DNA of 58,284 bases from positions 1 to 58,284 of the forward strand of contig CAYNSB010000019.1 in assembly GCA_964399625.1 (NCBI GenBank). Direction: 5' to 3'. The first letter of the stretch is position 1, and each line of letters starts with the position of its first letter. The DNA is from CAYNSB01 sp964399625 (GTDB lineage: Bacteria > Planctomycetota > Phycisphaerae > Phycisphaerales > UBA1924). A model generated the notes under the pieces. The model was not told the origin of the DNA. It made no database searches and saw only the letters and a program-made list of their open reading frames with translations. Below, piece by piece: positions 16,433 through 24,558 of the stretch. A program made the translations under genes and the position numbers.

Positions 16433-18319
16433 ATGCACAAGCGGCTCCTCGCCAGCGCTCTCTCGCTCGCGCTCGTTCTGCACGCCCACGCGGGCGATGC
16501 GTACACCGTCTCACCCGATAAGAACGGCGCCTGGTCGTTCGTGTCGCCCGCCGGCGAGCGCATCTACTCGCTGGGCATCAACAGCGTGAACCCCGAGCCC
16601 TGGAGCCCGCGTCCCAATACCACGTACTACAACCCGCTCGCGGACAAGTTCAAGGGCGATGCCACCGCGTGGGCCTCCTCCGCGAGGGAGATCATGCGAG
16701 ACGCCGGGCTCAACACGCTCGGCAGTTGGAGCAGCCCCAAGATGCCCGCCCAGGACGGGCTATATCAGACCATCATGCTCTACGTGGCCGGCGCCGACTC
16801 GGACCGCTGCCTCGCCTCCCTTCGTCCCGGGTTCGAGGACCTCGTCCGCAAGAACACGCGGGAGATGATCGCCAAGTACGCCCACCCCGATCGCACGCTC
16901 GGCGTCTTCCTCGACAACGAGATGCCCTGGTACGGCAAGACCGCCTGGGACAAGCTGCCCACGTTCACGCTCCTCGAGCGCGCGTTCCAACAGCCCGAGA
17001 GCGACCCCGCGCGCACCGCCGCGATTGCCTTCCTCAAGGATCGCTACCCCACGCCCCAGGCGCTGGGCGAGGCGTTCGGGCAGCCGCTGGGCGCCTGGTC
17101 GGCCCTCACGCGCGAGTACCTCCAGACGTGCACCTCCACCGAGGCCGCACGCGCACGCACCGACTTCACGACCCTCGCGGCGCGGAAGTTCTACGAGGGA
17201 GCCGCGCGCGTCGTGCGTGAGGAACTGCCCGGCGTGCTCATCCTCGGGTCGCGCTTCGCGGGCGATGCGCCCGACGCCGTGATCGAGGCCTGCGGCCGCG
17301 TTTCGGACGTGGTCTCCTTCAATGCGTACGTGAACGCCCCCGCCTCGCCCCGCGATCTGATCGCACGCTACTGGATCCTCACGCACAAGCCGCTCATGCT
17401 CACGGAGTTCGCCTGGCGCGCCAAGGAGAACCAGTCCGCCAATCCCAACTCGCGCGGCGCCGGCACCGTGGTCATGACGCAGGTGCAACGCGCCGCCAAC
17501 TACAAGGCCTTCATGCTCGACCTGCTCACCGAGCCCGTCGTCATCGGCGCCCACTGGTTCGAGTGGGCCGACCAGTCGCCCCAGGGACGATTCGACGGCG
17601 AGGACAGCAACTACGGCATCGTGGACATCAAGCACGGGCGGTACGACGCGATGATCGCCGCGATGCACGAGGTCAGCGGTCAGGTCGCGAGCATCCGCGC
17701 CGGCACGCTCAAGCCCGTGCCCACCGAGGCGCCCGCGCCCAAGCGCGTGACGTACTCGCCGGGGCAGCACCCCGAGCGCCCGCCCACGCTCGATCTTTTC
17801 GCCTCTCCCGTGCGCCCGCCCGAGACCTGGACCGCGCCGGACGCCTCCGTCTCAATGAAGCCCGAGAGCGCCGGAGTTTCGATCCTGTTCGACGTGGGCT
17901 CCCAGTGGGGCGCGGGCCTGAACCTCTTCGGGCCGGCGAACCTTCGCCTCGACAAGGGGCCCGCCGACGCGACGGACCTCGACGGCTACGCCGACATCGT
18001 CGTGGAGTTCGAGGCCCCCAAGGGACTCCAGATCAATCTCACCCTGCACGAGGCCGGTGCCGCGGCCCCGGGGCAGCCCAAGTACGACAGCGCCGGCGGC
18101 GACGATGGCGAGTCATTCTCCTCGGCGCCCTTCTTCGGCGCGGGGGCCCGGCGCACGCAGCGCGTTCCTATCGCCTCGCTGCTGCCCGAGTCCGGCTGGG
18201 GCAACCAGAACGGCGCACGCCGCATCGACATGAACTCCATCCGCACCATCGGGCTGCAGTTCCAGGGCACGCCCCAGCGCGGCGTGCTCAAGGTCCTCGC
18301 CTACCGCCTCGAGAAGTAG
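16433..18319 (+). CDS. Secreted clan GH-A glycoside hydrolase, agarase-like
   Basis: The 628-residue protein has a signal peptide (residues 1-20, AHA/G). A TIM-barrel-type catalytic domain spans about 25-420, with a probable acid/base Glu in FLDNEMPW (E163) and nucleophile in LMLTEFAW (E325). Segments such as YSLGINSVNPEPW and HWFEWADQSPQGRFDGE recall GH50/agarase-like hydrolases, but subfamily and substrate are not certain. A C-terminal beta domain (about 470-628) may be CBM-like. GGAGG at 16421-16425 supports the start. It is divergent from LacI and preceded by the best operator copy, so it is probably induced by the LacI effector together with the polysaccharide locus. Confidence 0.72.
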   Translation: MHKRLLASALSLALVLHAHAGDAYTVSPDKNGAWSFVSPAGERIYSLGINSVNPEPWSPRPNTTYYNPLADKFKGDATAWASSAREIMRDAGLNTLGSWSSPKMPAQDGLYQTIMLYVAGADSDRCLASLRPGFEDLVRKNTREMIAKYAHPDRTLGVFLDNEMPWYGKTAWDKLPTFTLLERAFQQPESDPARTAAIAFLKDRYPTPQALGEAFGQPLGAWSALTREYLQTCTSTEAARARTDFTTLAARKFYEGAARVVREELPGVLILGSRFAGDAPDAVIEACGRVSDVVSFNAYVNAPASPRDLIARYWILTHKPLMLTEFAWRAKENQSANPNSRGAGTVVMTQVQRAANYKAFMLDLLTEPVVIGAHWFEWADQSPQGRFDGEDSNYGIVDIKHGRYDAMIAAMHEVSGQVASIRAGTLKPVPTEAPAPKRVTYSPGQHPERPPTLDLFASPVRPPETWTAPDASVSMKPESAGVSILFDVGSQWGAGLNLFGPANLRLDKGPADATDLDGYADIVVEFEAPKGLQINLTLHEAGAAAPGQPKYDSAGGDDGESFSSAPFFGAGARRTQRVPIASLLPESGWGNQNGARRIDMNSIRTIGLQFQGTPQRGVLKVLAYRLEK

Positions 18320-18333
18320 CGGACCCCGCCCAA

Positions 18334-18367
18334 AAAAGGACGGGGCGTGCGCTCGCAGCACGCCCCG
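18334..18367 (-). terminator. Rho-independent terminator of the PEP-CTERM-like gene
   Basis: A 10-bp GC stem (18341-18350 with 18358-18367, seven-base loop) is followed on the minus strand by TCC then six T (18339-18334). It lies between two convergent genes and may also stop transcription from the GH-A gene. Confidence 0.8.
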
Positions 18368-18400
18368 TTCCATTCGCACAGAGGATCTCGATCGAAAGGC

Positions 18401-19024
18401 TTAGCGCTTGCGGCGCAGAGCCAGCAGCCCGCCCATGCCCAGCAGAGCAGCGCTCGCCGGCGCGGGAACCGCGTTGATGTCATCGAAGAACGCCGAGCCG
18501 CCGTTGAAGTTCGGCTGCACGAAGAGGCAGAACAGATTCACCGACACCGTGCCCGCGGGCGCCACGCCCGAAGCCGACAGCGGGAACCACTGATCGATGG
18601 GGGAGGTGATGTCGATGCGGTTGGACTCGAACCCAGCGATCTCGGCCCCGCCGGAGTTGAAGAACGAGATCTTCAGCAGGCCGAAGTTGTCCGCCTGCAT
18701 CGGATCGGAGCTCGCGTTGAGGCCCCAGCCCGACATGGACCAGGTCTCGCCCGAGTTCGCCGCGAACGACTGGAACACGCCCGACACGCCGGGGAACGTG
18801 CCGAACTCCTTCAGCGCGCCCACGCCGCTGTGCGGCCCGGGAGCAATGGGGTTCGGGAAGGACGTGGTGTAGGTATTGCCGAAGTTGATCCAACCCGGCG
18901 CGCCGGGGAAGTCGCCGCCGCCCGCCGACGCACCCGTCTCAAAGCCGGGGTTGGTCAGCACATTGGCCTGGGCCGCGCCCGCACACGCGAGCAGCGCGAC
19001 TGCACTGAGAACGCACTTCTTCAT
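18401..19024 (-). CDS. Secreted PEP-CTERM-like sorted protein with carbohydrate-binding-like domain
   Basis: The 207-residue protein has signal peptide MKKCVLSAVALLACAGAAQA. A beta domain begins NVLTNPGFETGA, related to the LxNPGFE domains of the dockerin-bearing protein at 12737. The C-terminal tail VPAPASAALLGMGGLLALRR has the order motif, hydrophobic helix, Arg-rich end, as in PEP-CTERM sorting signals. AGGAGA precedes the ATG with good spacing. It probably reaches the cell surface or matrix through an exosortase-type system (inference). The upstream -35 region overlaps operator C, so it is likely co-regulated with the GH-A gene. Confidence 0.8.
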   Translation of the reverse strand: MKKCVLSAVALLACAGAAQANVLTNPGFETGASAGGGDFPGAPGWINFGNTYTTSFPNPIAPGPHSGVGALKEFGTFPGVSGVFQSFAANSGETWSMSGWGLNASSDPMQADNFGLLKISFFNSGGAEIAGFESNRIDITSPIDQWFPLSASGVAPAGTVSVNLFCLFVQPNFNGGSAFFDDINAVPAPASAALLGMGGLLALRRKR

Positions 19025-19118
19025 GTCTGTCTCTCCTAGGCGCTATGAACGCCCCTGATAGGGCCGGAGGCCGGCCCAGGGTCTGGTCTCGTGCGGCGCT
19101 CTCACGCCGCGTCCACCC

Positions 19119-19155
19119 AATCTATGCGATTTCGCGTTGTTACAGCAACTGTTAC
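19119..19155 (-). promoter_or_regulatory. Promoter of the PEP-CTERM-like gene overlapped by LacI-type operator C
   Basis: On the minus strand, TTGCTG (19148-19143) and TAGATT (19124-19119) are spaced by 18 bp. GCAACTGTTAC at 19145-19155 is the third copy of the palindrome (one mismatch) and covers the -35. TGTTACA is also repeated directly at 19138 and 19150. Confidence 0.5.
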
Positions 19156-19495
19156 AATAACACTTTTCGTGAGCGATCAAGCCCGAAAACACGGACCGTT
19201 CGCCCATCGACACAACCGAGTTCGAGGGCCCCGGAGCACCCGTGCGCGGCTCTTTCATGCATCGCAAACTGTCCAGATTCACACGACTCGGATGTCCATT
19301 ACTTGCAAAGAGGCCCCAGCGCGTCCAAGCCTCGCTCGGATTCCGCTCGAACCACGCGCTCGATGTGCTCGCGTTCACGCTCACGCCGCGCTTGGGCTTG
19401 CGATGCTGGATGACGACCTCCGCGGAGCATCGACACGCCGCACGAAGGCCGCCAAAACCAAGCGATTCGCCGGTGCGCAACCGAAGCAAATCAAG
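19156..19495. other. Gene-free spacer
   Basis: Between operator C and tRNA-Ser I see no credible coding frame, hairpin or repeat. Short frames here lack start signals and family resemblance. Confidence 0.5.
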
Positions 19496-19583
19496 CGGTG
19501 AGGAGGGGATTCGAACCCCTGATGGAGACAAGCCCCATACCGGTTTTCAAGACCGGCGCTTTCGACCACTCAGCCACCTCACC
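19496..19583 (-). tRNA. tRNA-Ser(UGA)
   Basis: The minus strand folds as a class II tRNA. The acceptor arms GGTGAGG (19583-19577) and CCTCACC (19503-19497) pair fully, the anticodon stem CCGGT/ACCGG flanks loop CTTGAAA with anticodon TGA, and there is a long variable arm and a GGTTCGAATCC T arm. The discriminator base is G, as expected for serine tRNA. The 3' CCA is not encoded and must be added after transcription. Confidence 0.97.
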
Positions 19584-19745
19584 CCAACGGCCCATCGTAG
19601 AGGGCCCGGAACACGCCCCAGACCCGGCATTGGGCCCGCGCCAAGGGGGATTCCTACCATAACTCCTCTGAACCGCCCCGACCCGACCCTCGGCGGAGGG
19701 GCGGCGCACCCGTCCAGGGGCCATTTGACCCAGGAGTCTCTTTCG

Positions 19746-22580
19746 ATGCATCGTCTCTCCTTCGTCCTCGTGGGCGCGCTGTCGGCGTCCCTGTCGCTCG
19801 TGCCGTGTCGTGCCGGCGACACGCCTCTGCCCCACGACGAGCGCCCCCTGACGGGCACCCTCGAGAACGGGCTGACCTACATGATCCGCAAGCACGACAA
19901 TCCGCCGGGTCGTGCGGCGATCTGGCTCCACGTGGGCTCGGGCTCGCTCAACGAGACCGACAAGCAGCGTGGCATCGCCCACTACCTCGAGCACATGGCC
20001 TTCAACGGGTCGGAGCACTTCCCGCCCAACACCGTCATCGATTTCTTCCAGTCCATGGGCCTGAACTTCGGGCAGCACCAGAACGCCTTCACGTCCTTCG
20101 ACCAGACGACCTACCAGCTCGCCCTGCCCGACAACAAGCCCGAAACGCTCAACAAGGCCATGACGTTCATGTCCGACGTCGCGGGCAAGCTCTCCCTCCT
20201 GCCCAAGGAGATCGACGAGGAGCGCCAGATCATCCTCGAGGAGCGCCGCACGCGCCTCTCGGGCCGCCAGCGCGTGCAGGACTACTTCTTCGAGCAGCTC
20301 GCCCCGGGCTCCACGTTCGGCAAGCGCATCCCCATCGGCACCGAGGAGACCATCAAGGGCGTGCAGGAGCCCGACTTCCGCGACTACTACGGCACCTGGT
20401 ACGTCCCCTCGAACATCACGGTGATGGTCGTCGCGGACATGGACCCCGCCGCCGTCGCCGAGCAGATCAAGGCCCAGTTCTCCTACGGCAAGCGCGTCGA
20501 GAAGCCCAAGAACCGCGACATCGGCATCAAGCCCTACGAGGCGACCCGCGCCATCGTCGCCTCCGACAAGGAGATCACCGACGCCAGCGTCGGCCTCATG
20601 TGGCTCTCGGGGCCCAAGGCGCCCACCACCACCGTCGAGCGCTTCCGCGCCGACCTCGTCGAGAACATCGGGCAGTGGATCTTCAACCGGCGCCTCCAGC
20701 AGAAGGTCTCCGAGGGCAAGGTCGCCTTCCAGGGCGGCGGCGCCAGCGGCAACGAGCTCTACCGCGCCGGCTACCTCGCGACGGTGAGCGTCCGCGGCGA
20801 GCCCGCCAAGTGGGAGCAGATGCTCAAGGACGTCTCGCTCGAGCTCCGGCGCACCAACCTCCACGGGTTCACCGAGGATGAGGTCGCCGACGCCCGCAAG
20901 GAACTGCTCGCCGAGGCCGAGCGCGGCGTGGAGACCGAGAAGACCCTCAACGCCCGCGTCCTCCTGGGCGCCATGAACAACGCCGTCGCGAGCGGCGAAC
21001 CCCTGCTCAGCGCCCAGCAGGAGCTGGACCTGAACAAGCAGCTGCTCCCGGGCATCACCGCCGCGGACGTCAGCAAGACCTTCAACGAGGCGTTCGACAC
21101 CAAGAAGCCCGTGTGCTTCAACCTCCAGTTGCCCGCGTCGGACAAGGTCCCCACCGAGGCCGAGCTGGTGTCCCTGGGCCAGCAGGCCCTGGACGTGAAG
21201 CCCGAGGCCGACGCCAAGTCCGCTCGCGCCACCTCGCTCATGAGCAAGCTCCCCGAGCCGGGCACGATCGTGTCCACGAGCGAGCACGCCGCGAGCAAGG
21301 TCACGACCGCCTGGCTCTCGAACGACATCCCCGTCCACTACCGCTTCATGGACTACAAGAAGGACGACGTGTCCATCGTCATCACGCTCGCCACGGGCGA
21401 CCTGCTCGAGTCCGCCGAGAATCGCGGCATCACCACGGCCCTGGCCATCGCGTGGAATCGATCCGCCACCAGCACCCTCAACTCCACCAACATCCGCGAC
21501 CTGATGACGGGCAAGAAGATCCGCGTGGGCGGCGGACCCAGCGGGCCCGACACCGTCACGCTCACCGTCTCGGGCAGCCCCGCGGACCTGGAGACGGGCC
21601 TGCAGCTCGCGCACCTGCTCCTCACCGACCCCGTCATTGAGAAGCCCGCCTTCGAGCAGCTCAAGCAGATCGCCAAGCTCCAGATCGCCCAGCGCGCCAA
21701 GGACATCCAGAGCTACTCGCTCGGCGAGGTCCTGCCCCGCCTGCTCTACCCCGCCACCGAGGCGCGGTTCATGCCGCTCACGGCCGCGAACGTCGACGCC
21801 ATCACCCTCGACGCCTCGCAGAAGTGGATCAAGGAGAAGGTCCTCACCGCACCCATCGAGGTCGCCGTCGTCGGCGAGATCGACCAGGCCAAGGCGATGG
21901 ACCTCGTGAAGCGGTACATCGGGTCTCTCCCCAAGCGCTCCGCCAAGATCAGCAACGCCTATTTGCCCGAGGCGCGCAAGGTCGCCCGCCCCGCCGGCCC
22001 GCTCACCAAGGACGAGAAGTTCCCCACCGCCACGGACAAGGCGATGGTCCTGGGCGGCTTCTTCGGGCCCGACGCGAGCAACATCCGCGACTCGCGCCTC
22101 ATGCAGATCGCCTCTCGCATCCTCAGCACCCGCGCCATCCAGGAGATCCGCGAGAAGAAGCAGCTCGCCTACTCCCCCTCCGTCGGCTATCGCCCCAACC
22201 CCGCCATCCCGGGCTACGGCTCCATGAGCCTGGGCTCCCCCACCGAGCCCACCAAGGTCGAGGCCTTCAAGGCCGCGATCCGAGAGCTCTTCGACGCCTT
22301 CGCCAAGGACGGCCCCACCAGCGAGGAGATGGAGACGGTCCGCAAGCAGTTCGCCAACACCTGGGACGAGCAGCTCCGCGAGCCGGGCTACTGGTCGCAG
22401 GTCCTTGCCACGCTCAACTACCGCTGGGTCACGCTCGACGACGTGCTCGCGGCGCCGGACCAGTTCCAGAAGTTCAGCGCCCAGGAGATCAAGGACGCGT
22501 TCAACAAGTACTACTCGGACAAGTCCTTCTACCTCATGACCTGCGCCCCCGAGGCAGCGCCCAAGGGCGAGACCAAGTAA
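19746..22580 (+). CDS. M16 family zinc metallopeptidase, two-unit (pitrilysin/PqqL-like)
   Basis: The 944-residue protein has a signal peptide ending near PCRAGD. The first M16 unit contains the inverted zinc motif HYLEH (H79, E82, H83); the third ligand is expected around E158-E159 in EIDEER. A second, non-catalytic M16 unit follows from about residue 520, with a late AIQEIREKKQLAYSP segment typical of the C-terminal half. AGGAG before ATG 19746 fixes the start. It probably degrades peptides in the periplasm. The gene stands alone between tRNA-Ser and a strong terminator. Confidence 0.93.
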   Translation: MHRLSFVLVGALSASLSLVPCRAGDTPLPHDERPLTGTLENGLTYMIRKHDNPPGRAAIWLHVGSGSLNETDKQRGIAHYLEHMAFNGSEHFPPNTVIDFFQSMGLNFGQHQNAFTSFDQTTYQLALPDNKPETLNKAMTFMSDVAGKLSLLPKEIDEERQIILEERRTRLSGRQRVQDYFFEQLAPGSTFGKRIPIGTEETIKGVQEPDFRDYYGTWYVPSNITVMVVADMDPAAVAEQIKAQFSYGKRVEKPKNRDIGIKPYEATRAIVASDKEITDASVGLMWLSGPKAPTTTVERFRADLVENIGQWIFNRRLQQKVSEGKVAFQGGGASGNELYRAGYLATVSVRGEPAKWEQMLKDVSLELRRTNLHGFTEDEVADARKELLAEAERGVETEKTLNARVLLGAMNNAVASGEPLLSAQQELDLNKQLLPGITAADVSKTFNEAFDTKKPVCFNLQLPASDKVPTEAELVSLGQQALDVKPEADAKSARATSLMSKLPEPGTIVSTSEHAASKVTTAWLSNDIPVHYRFMDYKKDDVSIVITLATGDLLESAENRGITTALAIAWNRSATSTLNSTNIRDLMTGKKIRVGGGPSGPDTVTLTVSGSPADLETGLQLAHLLLTDPVIEKPAFEQLKQIAKLQIAQRAKDIQSYSLGEVLPRLLYPATEARFMPLTAANVDAITLDASQKWIKEKVLTAPIEVAVVGEIDQAKAMDLVKRYIGSLPKRSAKISNAYLPEARKVARPAGPLTKDEKFPTATDKAMVLGGFFGPDASNIRDSRLMQIASRILSTRAIQEIREKKQLAYSPSVGYRPNPAIPGYGSMSLGSPTEPTKVEAFKAAIRELFDAFAKDGPTSEEMETVRKQFANTWDEQLREPGYWSQVLATLNYRWVTLDDVLAAPDQFQKFSAQEIKDAFNKYYSDKSFYLMTCAPEAAPKGETK

Positions 22581-22611
22581 CCCACAACCCCACGCACGCC
22601 GGATGAAACCC

Positions 22612-22646
22612 CCGCCCAAGGACGCAGGTCCTTGGGCGGTTTCGTT
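22612..22646 (+). terminator. Rho-independent terminator of the M16 peptidase gene
   Basis: A perfect 12-bp stem (22612-22623 with 22628-22639) with loop GCAG is followed by TTTCGTT. Confidence 0.85.
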
Positions 22647-22684
22647 CAGGGGCCGGCCGCTCCTCGCCGATACCATCCGCCCGC

Positions 22685-23497
22685 ATGTTCACCCGCTTCT
22701 CGCCGCTCGATCCCACGCTGCACGGCGTCTCGATGGACCCGCTGCTCAAGCGCGCCCACGCCGAGATCATCGCGCTCAAACGCCGCCTCTTCGCCAGCGA
22801 AGCGTACTGGCACGTCAACGCCGCTCAGCGCCAGCCCCGATGGCCCATCGAGTTCCGCGGGCAGTTCGGCGAGGACCTGTGGCTGTGGGAGCTGCTCTCG
22901 GGGCAGACCCAGGGCTTCTTCATCGAGGTCGGCGCGCACGACGGCTACCGCCTGAGCGTCTCCTACGCCTTCGAGGCGATGGGCTGGAACGGGCTCCTCA
23001 TCGAGGCCAACCCCAACACGGTCGAGCACTGCCGCGCCCGCCGCCCCCACTCCCGCGTCGTCCACGCCGCCCTCTCACGCCGAGGCAGCACCGGCAGCAC
23101 CACGTTCCACGTCGCCAACGGCCATCCACTCCTCTCGGCGATGCGCCCCGATGGCGAGCTCGCGGCCCTGGCGAGCACGCCCGGGCAGGTCACGCCCTTC
23201 ACCGTCCCGCTCACCACGATGGACGCCCTGCTCGCGGACCACCAGGGCCCGATCGACTTCGCGAGCATCGACGTGGAGGGGCACGAGCTGGACCTGCTCG
23301 ACGGGTTCGACCTCAACCGCTACCGCCCGCGCGTCGTTCTGCTCGAGGACGCCGCGAACTTCCGCGAGTCGACCCTCGTCGCCCACATGCAGCGGTTCGG
23401 GTACGTCAACGTCGGCTACGTGTGGGTCAACCGCGCGTTCGTGCGCACGGACGACGCCGCGCTGCTCGAGCGCGTCGAAAAGATGCTCAACGTCTGA
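22685..23497 (+). CDS. FkbM family methyltransferase
   Basis: The 270-residue protein has the FkbM signature GFFIEVGAHDGYRLS, then LLIEANPNTVEHCRARRP and IDFASIDVEGHELDLLDGFD, the SAM-binding fold of this family. FkbM enzymes O-methylate sugars or small molecules, often on surface glycans; the substrate here is unknown. No Shine-Dalgarno is visible; a -10-like GATACC ends ten bases before the ATG, suggesting a leaderless or nearly leaderless transcript. It converges with atpG, with six bases between the two stops. Confidence 0.9.
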   Translation: MFTRFSPLDPTLHGVSMDPLLKRAHAEIIALKRRLFASEAYWHVNAAQRQPRWPIEFRGQFGEDLWLWELLSGQTQGFFIEVGAHDGYRLSVSYAFEAMGWNGLLIEANPNTVEHCRARRPHSRVVHAALSRRGSTGSTTFHVANGHPLLSAMRPDGELAALASTPGQVTPFTVPLTTMDALLADHQGPIDFASIDVEGHELDLLDGFDLNRYRPRVVLLEDAANFRESTLVAHMQRFGYVNVGYVWVNRAFVRTDDAALLERVEKMLNV

Positions 23498-23503
23498 CGC
23501 GCC

Positions 23504-24400
23504 TCAGGCCAGTGCCGCAGCGCCCGACACGATCTCCGTGAGCTCCGTCGTGATCTGCGCCTGGCGCGCCCGGTTGTAATCGCGGGTGAGCGTCTTGCGC
23601 ATCTTGCCCGCGTTGTCGGTCGCGGCCTTCATCGCGACCATGCGGGCCACGTTCTCGGAAACGATCGCGTCGTTGAAGCACTGGAACAGCGTCGCCTTCA
23701 CCGTCGCCGGCAGCAGATCGCCGAGCAGCTGCGGCGCCGCGGGCGAGAACTCGTACTGCGCCGAGTACTTCTTCTCCCCCGAACGCTCGGCGCCCCCCGC
23801 CTTCTTCGCCGGCGGCTTCAGCGGCAGGAGCTGCAGAACCTCGGGCGCCTGCCGTCCCGCCGATATGTACTTCATGTAGATCACGCGGACCGCGGTCACC
23901 TCGCCCTTGACGAACCGCGCCATGTACTTCTCGGCCAGCGCCGCGATCGCGTCGAACTCGGGCTTGTCGCCGAACGTGTGCTGCCCGGCCACCGCGATGT
24001 TGTTGAACCGCAGAAAGCTCGCGCCCTTCTTGCCCACAAGCTCGATCACGCCGTTCATCGCTCCGGGCGTCCGCCGCAGGTGCTGCATCGTCGTCCGAAG
24101 CACCGACCCGTTGTACGGCCCGCACAGCCCGCGATCGGACGTGATGACCAGCGTCAATTCGCCCTTGGCCTCGCGCGCGCCCCCCTCGGGCCCGTTGATC
24201 AGCTGGTGCGAGATGTTCCCAGCCGTCGCCGCCAGCTCCGACACCAGTTCGAACACGCCCTCGGTGTACGGCTTGGTCGCCAGAGCCCGCTGCTGGCTCT
24301 TGGCAAACTTGCTCGTGGCGATCATCTGCATCGTCTTGGTGATGCGGCGAATGTTGCCGACCGCCTTGATGCGCTTCTTGATCTCGCGGGTCTTGGCCAT
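23504..24400 (-). CDS. atpG: F1Fo ATP synthase gamma subunit
   Basis: The 298-residue rotor shaft subunit starts at ATG 24400 (MAKTREIKKRIKAVGNIRR, the standard beginning) and has the conserved VITSDRGLCGPYN segment and the C-terminal helix ENVARMVAMKAATDNA...YNRARQAQITTELTEIV. It should link F1 catalysis to the membrane ring. Unusually, no other atp gene is adjacent: FkbM lies on one side and cheB on the other. A Lys/Ala/Pro-rich insertion (LLPLKPPAKKAGGAERSGEK) in the middle domain is not typical of the family. Confidence 0.95.
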   Translation of the reverse strand: MAKTREIKKRIKAVGNIRRITKTMQMIATSKFAKSQQRALATKPYTEGVFELVSELAATAGNISHQLINGPEGGAREAKGELTLVITSDRGLCGPYNGSVLRTTMQHLRRTPGAMNGVIELVGKKGASFLRFNNIAVAGQHTFGDKPEFDAIAALAEKYMARFVKGEVTAVRVIYMKYISAGRQAPEVLQLLPLKPPAKKAGGAERSGEKKYSAQYEFSPAAPQLLGDLLPATVKATLFQCFNDAIVSENVARMVAMKAATDNAGKMRKTLTRDYNRARQAQITTELTEIVSGAAALA

Positions 24401-24485
24401 GGGGGACAAGGATAGGCGCGGGGAGCACCGAACCGATCCCTTCCAGAAGCCACGGACCCCGAATCGGGTCGAGTTCCCGGGCCGG

Positions 24486-24513
24486 TCAAGACCCCCGCGC
24501 GATCGATCGATAA
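24486..24513 (+). promoter_or_regulatory. Candidate flagellar sigma-28-like promoter before cheB
   Basis: TCAA (24486-24489) and ATCGATAA (24506-24513) are spaced by 16 bases; the downstream part agrees with six of eight positions of the sigma-28 consensus GCCGATAA. It lies 46 bp before the cheB GTG in the divergent spacer with atpG. Weak evidence, made plausible by the chemotaxis operon that follows. Confidence 0.35.
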
Positions 24514-24558
24514 CACCTCAGAGTTCGGCCCGGACCTGCCGCCCACGGAGCCACGATC

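Noticed and set aside
19491..22676. Over 1,000-codon open frame antisense to the M16 peptidase
   Set aside because: Long antisense frames are expected in GC-rich genes with strong third-position bias; the translation is low-complexity and the sense frame has clear M16 motifs.
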